From the IMG/VR virus record IMGVR_UViG_3300044729_000849, positions 1 to 25,958 of that record: DNA of 25,958 bases; one strand, written 5' to 3'. Under the pieces are notes generated by a model, which saw nothing but the letters and a program-made list of their open reading frames with translations, did no database searches and was not told the DNA's origin. Source of the DNA: a virus. This document shows, in pieces, positions 22,142 to 25,958 of this stretch. Positions within the stretch are counted from its first letter, which is position 1. Each line of letters starts with the position of its first letter. Both the position numbers and the translations under genes were made by a program.

Positions 22142-23435
22142 CAGCCTTCGATGGCTGATATTTCTCCCAGCAGCAATCCTCGCGCTCGCTGCCCCAGCCA
22201 AAGCCGACGCACAACCAGGACTCAACGCCGTTGGTTACACCTATGAGCCGACAGGCATCCCCCTCCGCGTAGACGACCTCTACCCAACCTGCGGGTCAGA
22301 GACAGAAAACAACATCAACCGCAACTTCAACGGCGAACCATTCCAAAACTGCGGATACGACCTCTTCATGGTTCACTACACAGGATTCATCACCCTCCCC
22401 GAACATGAGACGATTCAGTTCATGGTCGCAGCCGACGACGGCGGCACCATCCAAATCGCAGACACCGAGTTCGGCACATGGAACATCAAAGGCTGCTCAT
22501 GGAGCCAGCAAGTCAGCCTTGATGTTGGGGCTGGCACGTATCCGTTAGACGGCTGGTTCTTTGAATGGGGTGGCGGAACCTGCTACATGCTCGCCTGGAA
22601 CATTGACAACGAAGGCTGGGCCATCGTCCCTGATGAGGCGTTCACTCAAACCTCCACCCCACCAACCACCACGACCACGGTGCCTGAAACAACCGTACCT
22701 GAGACGACTGTTCCTGAGACGACGTTGCCAGAGACAACTACGACTGAGCCTGTTACCACGACTACAGAGTTGGTTACGACAACTACTGAACAAACCACGA
22801 CCACAACTACGACAACAACTACGACGACGACTGTTTATGTGCCGCCAGCAACCACCACCACAGAACCCGAGCCAGAACCCGAGCCAGAAACTACAACGAC
22901 TACGGAACCTGTCGAGGAGGAAGAGCCTCCCCTTGACAGCACGCCTCCTCAGCCAGAAGACGACGAGCCACAGGACTCAACTCCTGAGACTCCTCCGACA
23001 ACCGAGCCTGAAATGCCTCAACCCGAAACAACGCTAGAAACAGAAACGACACCAGAAGAAACATTCCCAGAACAGGAAACAGAAGAAGAATCATCAGAGT
23101 CAACCATACCCGAGGAGCCGACATCGGAGCAAGCATTGGTGTTCGCCACCAACCCAGAGGTACTCGCGACCATCAGCAACGAGGAAGCCGAAGCAATCTT
23201 TGAAGCCCTCGACCTGTCCACCCTTGATGAGAGTCAGGTGGCTGAACTGGTCGCCGCAGTCCAAGACGCCCCCACCGAAGTCAGGGAAGCGTTCGAAGAG
23301 AAAGTGGACATCTTCAAAGAAGGGCTGGATGATTATATTCCTACGGGTTCCAACATCCCTGTCGGGGAACGTCGCGCCCTTATTGCCATTGGTGCGGCTA
23401 TCACGGCTGCGGGTGCGACTAGGATACGCCGATAA
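22128..23435 (+). CDS. Exported PA14-like surface protein with Thr-rich linker and C-terminal anchor
   Basis: A 435-residue protein. ATG 22128 gives a clean signal peptide (basic start, hydrophobic LIFLPAAILALAAPAKADA, predicted cut after ADA at residue 28). Residues 30-172 are a lectin-like, PA14-type domain: NNINRNFNGEPFQNCGYDLF, a MVHYTGFITLP strand, an AADDGG turn at 101-106 (acidic pair that commonly holds calcium for sugar binding), KGCSW, and GGGTCYMLAW. Four Cys (55, 75, 123, 152) could form two disulfides. Residues 174 to about 335 are Thr/Pro/Glu low complexity. The end is helical, with SNIPVGERRALIAIGAAITA then AGATRIRR, a short hydrophobic segment flanked by Arg. Probably displayed on the host envelope during infection; its role in lysis or exclusion is unknown. 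Confidence 0.76.
   Translation: MRPNNSLRWLIFLPAAILALAAPAKADAQPGLNAVGYTYEPTGIPLRVDDLYPTCGSETENNINRNFNGEPFQNCGYDLFMVHYTGFITLPEHETIQFMVAADDGGTIQIADTEFGTWNIKGCSWSQQVSLDVGAGTYPLDGWFFEWGGGTCYMLAWNIDNEGWAIVPDEAFTQTSTPPTTTTTVPETTVPETTVPETTLPETTTTEPVTTTTELVTTTTEQTTTTTTTTTTTTTVYVPPATTTTEPEPEPEPETTTTTEPVEEEEPPLDSTPPQPEDDEPQDSTPETPPTTEPEMPQPETTLETETTPEETFPEQETEEESSESTIPEEPTSEQALVFATNPEVLATISNEEAEAIFEALDLSTLDESQVAELVAAVQDAPTEVREAFEEKVDIFKEGLDDYIPTGSNIPVGERRALIAIGAAITAAGATRIRR
22647..23130 (+). repeat. Thr/Pro/Glu low-complexity linker coding region
   Basis: The linker of the exported protein consists of ACN and GAN codon runs: repeated ACTGTTCCTGAGACG-like units (V/L-PETT), then poly-threonine, then PEPEPEPE and acidic stretches. 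Synonymous codons vary between units, so it is not a simple microsatellite, although length variation is likely. Confidence 0.7.
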
Positions 23436-23605
23436 TGAAACGCGTCCTTGACTACATCACTGAAAACTCGTGGACCTTAGCGGGCACGGGGCTAGTACTT
23501 ATTACCCTTTCGGGTCCGACATTGCGTCAAGCGCTATGGATTACTGGTGTAGCACTGGTGCTACACTCTGTGCTGACCTTCACGATAGGGGAAGACAGTG
23601 AGTAG
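23435..23605 (+). CDS. Small two-segment membrane protein
   Basis: A 56-residue protein, ATG overlapping the preceding stop by one base (TAATG). The sequence has two hydrophobic segments: LAGTGLVLITLSG at about residues 15-27 and ALWITGVALVLHSVLTFTI at about 33-51. They are joined by a short PTLRQ loop. The end is acidic (GEDSE). This is the size and form of an accessory holin, antiholin or inner-membrane lysis protein. It sits in front of the predicted holin and endolysin and overlaps the holin start by eight bases, so it is very probably made with them. I cannot assign it to a family by sequence. It also contains the dyad at 23547-23566. Confidence 0.68.
   Translation: MKRVLDYITENSWTLAGTGLVLITLSGPTLRQALWITGVALVLHSVLTFTIGEDSE
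23547..23567 (+). promoter_or_regulatory. Perfect dyad with TGCTACACT promoter-like element inside the membrane-protein gene
   Basis: Arms GTGTAGCAC (23547-23555) and GTGCTACAC (23558-23566) are separated by TG. TGC-TACACT (23559-23567) matches the extended -10 form at 9551. No good -35 is visible; TTACTG at 23541 is too close. The half-sites GTGCTA/TAGCAC are those of the scaffold promoter dyad in reverse order. It could serve the holin-endolysin genes just downstream. Confidence 0.4.
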
Positions 23606-23855
23606 ATTCATGGAAGTAGCAAACAAGACCTTCGCAAAGTTCCTCGACTTGGGGCAACGTCTCTTCTCCCTCTTCCTTGCCAACGCCCTCCCAGCCGTCA
23701 CAGGCGGCGCAGTCATCGGCGTATCAGTAGCCAAGTCCGCCCTCCTCGCAGGCTTCATGGCAGTCGTACAGGTCGTCCAGAAACTTGCTGCCGCCTCCAC
23801 CGACGGAGAGTTGACGAGTGAAGAAATCGCGGAAGCGTTCGGCAAGAAGGCGTAG
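23598..23855 (+). CDS. Putative holin (r1t-like)
   Basis: An 85-residue protein from GTG 23598 (eight-base overlap with the membrane protein gene). The layout resembles r1t-type holins: a short amphipathic start FMEVANKTFAKFLDLGQRLF, then SLFLANALPAVTGGAVIGVS and ALLAGFMAVVQVVQKLAAAS as two hydrophobic segments, and a charged acidic C-terminus (ELTSEEIAEAFGKKA). Holins accumulate in the cytoplasmic membrane and open it at a set time so that the endolysin reaches peptidoglycan. It is the gene directly upstream of the endolysin, the classic order. No Cys; the single charged loop between the segments is small. Confidence 0.7.
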   Translation: MSRFMEVANKTFAKFLDLGQRLFSLFLANALPAVTGGAVIGVSVAKSALLAGFMAVVQVVQKLAAASTDGELTSEEIAEAFGKKA

Positions 23856-23859
23856 CCTT

Positions 23860-24414
23860 GTGGCAACACAACTCCCCATTGTCAAAGTCGCCCTCTGTTC
23901 CCACCTGAAAGGGGTAAAACCTGGTGAACTCGGTCCTGAACTTCTTCGCGGTATTGAAGGCAAAGGCAAACTCCATCATTGTGCGGCTGACGCATACGAA
24001 GCAATGGACGCAGCCGCCAACGCCGAAGGTATCGACCTCTCCCCAACCTCGCAAGCGGACACCTACCGTTCGCTCGAAACCCAAGAGTATGGCTTCTACC
24101 AAAGGCACACCGATAACCCGAACAAGAAACTCCTCAAGCAAAAGCCGCGCATCTACAAAGGCAAAGCGTGGTACCTGAAGAAAGGTATGGCGCCGATGGC
24201 GGTGCCAGGTACCTCGAACCATAACCTTGGTATCGCTATCGACATCGCTAACGCCAGCGGCGCTCGCTTGGCGTGGATGTTGAAGAACGCTCAACGCTTT
24301 GGATTTAGTTGGGAGTTGCAAAGCGAACCCTGGCACCTGCGTTTTGTAGCGGGTGATGTGACACCTGAAGCCGTGAAATCCTGGCTCGCTACACGTCCCG
24401 CACCAGAGGCGTAG
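23860..24414 (+). CDS. Endolysin, M15 family peptidase (VanY/D-Ala-D-Ala carboxypeptidase-like)
   Basis: A 184-residue zinc peptidase that cuts peptide cross-links or stems of peptidoglycan. GTG 23860 is chosen (four bases after the holin stop) over earlier in-frame starts inside the holin gene. Motifs in order: DTYRSLETQ at 67-75 (Arg near the active site), TSNHNLGIAIDIA at 118-130 giving zinc ligands His121 and Asp128, and SEPWHLRF at 155-162 giving catalytic Glu156 and zinc ligand His159. The catalytic set is complete. There is no separate cell-wall-binding domain, only a catalytic domain with a short basic start, so it is a compact lysin. Preceded by a holin and followed by a holin-like gene. 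Confidence 0.9.
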   Translation: MATQLPIVKVALCSHLKGVKPGELGPELLRGIEGKGKLHHCAADAYEAMDAAANAEGIDLSPTSQADTYRSLETQEYGFYQRHTDNPNKKLLKQKPRIYKGKAWYLKKGMAPMAVPGTSNHNLGIAIDIANASGARLAWMLKNAQRFGFSWELQSEPWHLRFVAGDVTPEAVKSWLATRPAPEA

Positions 24415-24698
24415 TGGACGCCAACGCCGCACTTATCGTTGCTGCGGCGGTCACAGCAGTTGGCGGCATCATCGTCGCCATTATCCAACAGTTCAAGAAG
24501 GAAAACCATACCGACCATCAGGTCGTTGTCGGCTTGCTGCATGTGCTACGTAAGTCTCAGATGCGGGTAGAGGACAAGGTTGACAGGGTTGACGAACGGC
24601 TATCCAACCACCTAGAGTTCCACGCGACTGAGGGGATGCTTGACAATGGGCGAACAATTCACCAAGATGGAGTTGAAGGCATTAGCAAGATTTCTTAG
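24414..24698 (+). CDS. Holin-like membrane protein (DUF2746-like)
   Basis: A 94-residue protein from a GTG that overlaps the endolysin stop by one base (TAGTG). Residues 4-25 form one hydrophobic segment (ALIVAAAVTAVGGIIVAIIQ). A charged region follows (QFKKENHTDHQVVVGLLHVL), then a helical, coiled-coil-like part (EDKVDRVDERLSNHLEFHAT). A single N-terminal membrane segment with a cytoplasmic coiled coil is the DUF2746 arrangement found downstream of lysins in mycobacteriophages. That makes a second holin or lysis regulator the natural guess. The last 18 residues overlap the start of the following gene. Confidence 0.65.
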   Translation: MDANAALIVAAAVTAVGGIIVAIIQQFKKENHTDHQVVVGLLHVLRKSQMRVEDKVDRVDERLSNHLEFHATEGMLDNGRTIHQDGVEGISKIS

Positions 24699-24828
24699 GA
24701 AGGTCTACCCTGGGGCAGCCGACCAAGATGACTTGTGGAATCTGATAAACAAAGTCGAACAACTCACAAGGGGGAAACAATATGCACGACCCGACCGCAG
24801 GCGCGGAGATTCTTCTTCGGGCACATGA
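24646..24828 (+). CDS. Small helical protein overlapping both neighbours
   Basis: A 60-residue protein from ATG 24646, preferred to TTG 24640; a GAGGGG stretch lies upstream. It overlaps the preceding gene by 53 bases and the following gene by 47 bases, both in other frames, which is unusual for this genome. The sequence (EQFTKMELKALARFLRKVYP, then AADQDDLWNLINKVEQLTRG) is amphipathic-helical with a Trp and looks like a real protein rather than chance; the C-terminal 15 residues are Arg/Ser-rich and may be read-through of the overlap. Function unknown. A shorter product or non-expression is possible. Confidence 0.5.
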   Translation: MGEQFTKMELKALARFLRKVYPGAADQDDLWNLINKVEQLTRGKQYARPDRRRGDSSSGT

Positions 24829-25132
24829 ACTGATTACACGCGACAGGCAACACGCCTACTCGCATCCGCTCGAAGATTATTCGCGCACAGTTTCCATCTA
24901 CAACGCACTCAAAGGCGACGATGTGATGACCGCTGAAGACGGCATCCTGTTCATGGTGTGCGTCAAACTCTCACGACTGATGAACGAACTCGACAACGGG
25001 TTGGACATCCCCGACAACATCATCGACCTCGCAGGGTATGTTGGCTGTTTACAGATGGTGCGTGAAGCATCAAGCCGTACGACAGCAGAGTTGGCACGCA
25101 TGTTCAAAACTGGTGAAACGTACGCCCAGTGA
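24782..25132 (+). CDS. DUF6378-like phage protein
   Basis: A 116-residue helical protein with a strong AAGGGGGAAAC ribosome-binding site. It runs ILLRAHELITRDRQHAYSHP, LEDYSRTVSIYNALKGDDVM, and ILFMVCVKLSRLMNELDNG, then NIIDLAGYVGCLQM. The order 'a..Li..DR...Y..P..d..r......l.g....ed..l.m...KlsRl......D...DlaGY' is the DUF6378 signature of phage and prophage proteins. The all-helical layout resembles the MazG/dUTPase-like fold, but no catalytic ExxED motif is apparent, so no enzymatic activity is claimed. It is the first gene of the DNA-metabolism section and overlaps the next start by four bases (GTGA). Confidence 0.75.
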   Translation: MHDPTAGAEILLRAHELITRDRQHAYSHPLEDYSRTVSIYNALKGDDVMTAEDGILFMVCVKLSRLMNELDNGLDIPDNIIDLAGYVGCLQMVREASSRTTAELARMFKTGETYAQ

Positions 25133-25560
25133 AGAACAGCGATTGGGACATCAAGTCCAACACATTCAACTTCTCTGAGGATTTGAAGTACGGGCAGATG
25201 GGTGAGAAACGCATCCGCAAAATGTTGGAGTCCCTCGTCGAAGGCTCATTCGAAGTGAAGTCAGACCGCTACCGCAACGGCAACATGGCAATAGAGATGC
25301 GTCAGAACCCACGCAAATGCGGCAAATGGATACCATCAGGACTACAGGTAACAAAAGCACAGTGGTGGGTATACATCTTCTCAATGGACGGTGGCTTCAT
25401 CATCGTCGCCGTTGACCGCCTCAAGCGTTTCATTGACGCGAACAAAGACACTCTTGAGTCCCGCGACTTCGCTCGCCGTTCAGACAACCCTGCGTGGGGC
25501 TACCTGTTGAAACCCGCGGATGTATGTTCCCTTCTTTATGATGCGAGGTACGACAAATGA
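25129..25560 (+). CDS. Putative PD-(D/E)XK nuclease-like protein
   Basis: A 143-residue protein from GTG 25129 (overlap GTGA). The core resembles small PD-(D/E)XK phage nucleases: Glu26 in QMGEKRI, FEVKSDRYRNGNMAIEM at 41-57 (E42-V-K44 as the E-x-K pair, Asp46, and Glu56 after the Gly-Asn turn), SGLQVTKAQWWVYIF at 70-84 and a C-terminal helical part. This 'EVK.D.....GN..iE......SGl..t.A.ww.y' run is a familiar marker in phages of resolvase- or exonuclease-like proteins. The upstream Asp of the classic motif is not obvious, so activity is uncertain. It is near a YqaJ-type exonuclease, in a DNA-processing context. Confidence 0.62.
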   Translation: MKNSDWDIKSNTFNFSEDLKYGQMGEKRIRKMLESLVEGSFEVKSDRYRNGNMAIEMRQNPRKCGKWIPSGLQVTKAQWWVYIFSMDGGFIIVAVDRLKRFIDANKDTLESRDFARRSDNPAWGYLLKPADVCSLLYDARYDK

Positions 25561-25835
25561 ACGCCTGCCCCTGGTCACTTGTAGCAATCCATTGGATTGA
25601 CGCGTTCGACTCTGCGAACGGATGGATAAACACCAGGGACTATAAACCCAAAGCACAACACGTCGTCTCAGTTGGCTGGCTATGGCCCGACATTCTTGAA
25701 GGTTACTTGTCGGTAACATGCTCATGGTGCCCCGATGAGGAACCAGAAATGGACACCATCGGCATGGTCACCCACATCCCGCTTGGCATGGTGCAGAAAG
25801 TAGTGATGTTGGGCAACCCCCAATTTGATGCTTGA
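25557..25835 (+). CDS. Small hypothetical phage protein
   Basis: A 92-residue protein overlapping the previous stop by four bases (ATGA). It reads VAIHWIDAFDSANGWINTRD, then VVSVGWLWPDILEGYLSVTC, SWCPDEEPEMDTIGMVTHIP, ending in KVVMLGNPQFDA. The type 'W.Da....GW......s.Gwl.......v......d..........IP...v.....L' is a very common small phage protein whose function is unknown. It is rich in Trp and has two Cys, with a beta-strand then helix order and no membrane segment. It closes this gene block; a promoter lies across and after its end. Confidence 0.65.
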   Translation: MNACPWSLVAIHWIDAFDSANGWINTRDYKPKAQHVVSVGWLWPDILEGYLSVTCSWCPDEEPEMDTIGMVTHIPLGMVQKVVMLGNPQFDA

Positions 25836-25869
25836 CTTTGTTACACCCCTCCTGTACGGTGAACAGGAG
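25832..25869 (+). promoter_or_regulatory. Promoter with dyad over the -10, in front of the exonuclease gene
   Basis: TTGACT (25832-25837) and TACGGT (25855-25860) are 17 bases apart. A perfect seven-base inverted repeat CTCCTGT (25849-25855) / ACAGGAG (25863-25869) straddles the -10 and start region with a seven-base centre. The ribosome-binding site GAGAAAGG and ATG 25899 follow. The arrangement, a -35/-10 pair with an overlapping dyad, mirrors the scaffold promoter with different sequence, so it may be a separately regulated (early or middle) promoter. Confidence 0.6.
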
Positions 25870-25898
25870 AACCACACAACTTAGAGAAAGGTACCGTA

Positions 25899-25958
25899 AT
25901 GCTTACGCAAATCGCCAAGCCAACGCACGGCTCACAAGAATGGTTGAACGCCCGTTGG
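25899..25958 (+). CDS. YqaJ-type phage exonuclease, N-terminal fragment (3' end outside window)
   Basis: Only 20 residues are available. They begin MLTQIAKPTHGSQEW and continue with LNARW. The 'G..EW...R' opening is the typical start of YqaJ-type/lambda-exonuclease-like proteins, in which the Trp and Arg precede the first catalytic strand. Such enzymes resect DNA ends for recombination, often with a partner annealing protein. AGAAAGG lies seven bases before the ATG. The assignment is likely but rests on a very short stretch. It follows the DUF6378 and nuclease-like genes, which fits a DNA-metabolism module. Confidence 0.5.
   Translation, partial: MLTQIAKPTHGSQEWLNARW

Noticed and set aside
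24636-24664. TTGACA at 24636 as a promoter for the downstream genes
   Set aside because: No -10 hexamer occurs at 16-19 bases, and it lies in coding sequence.

Overview
The window is one contiguous block of a tailed double-stranded DNA phage genome. Every convincing gene is on the + strand, with stop/start overlaps or very short spacers throughout, and no ribosomal, tRNA or bacterial housekeeping genes. The set of genes (portal, one giant internal-virion-type protein, scaffold, N4-gp56-type capsid, connector-like and nozzle-like proteins, many fibre proteins, no tape measure, tail tube or sheath) suggests a short-tailed, podovirus-like phage. An actinobacterial host is an inference. It rests on the M15 peptidase lysin next to a DUF2746-like membrane protein, the Thr/Pro/Glu linker style of an exported protein, and resemblance of several small virion proteins to families I associate with actinophages and uncultured freshwater phages. 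Base composition looks near 50-53% GC.

Layout: (1) 1-9523: C-terminal end of the portal, two small proteins, a 1652-residue presumed ejected virion protein, and three companion virion proteins. (2) 9524-11160: a self-contained scaffold plus capsid transcription unit, with a TTGACA/extended -10 promoter overlapped by a dyad, a leader stem-loop, a hairpin between the two genes, and a strong intrinsic terminator after the capsid gene. (3) 11185-14402: virion decoration and first fibre module, including a fibre with eleven copies of a Thr/Gly/Ser-rich repeat of about 20 residues and a duplicated C-terminal domain. (4) 14409-16446: a CxxC protein and two different glycosyltransferases (GT-A and GT-B). 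(5) 16443-17276: five consecutive, very lysine/arginine-rich small proteins. (6) 17273-20014: connector-like protein and large nozzle/tail-tip-like protein. (7) 20021-22141: second fibre module, including a glycine-rich fibre. (8) 22128-24828: exported PA14-like surface protein, small membrane protein, holin, M15 peptidase endolysin, second holin-like protein. (9) 24782-25958: start of the DNA-metabolism genes (DUF6378 protein, putative PD-(D/E)XK nuclease, small hypothetical, start of a YqaJ-type exonuclease behind its own promoter).

How it works together: regions 1, 2, 3, 6 and 7 build the particle and the DNA-ejection machine. Region 4 may glycosylate virion proteins, the Thr/Ser-rich repeat fibre next door being the obvious candidate. 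Region 8 disrupts the envelope. The parts that look least described are the repeat-fibre/glycosyltransferase block, the basic small-protein cluster, the exported PA14-like protein at the head of the lysis genes, and a recurring TGCTAnnnT promoter-like element in front of several late modules. There is no gene-free stretch over 300 bases; the longest gaps (9524-9625, 11085-11184, 25836-25898) hold regulatory signals.
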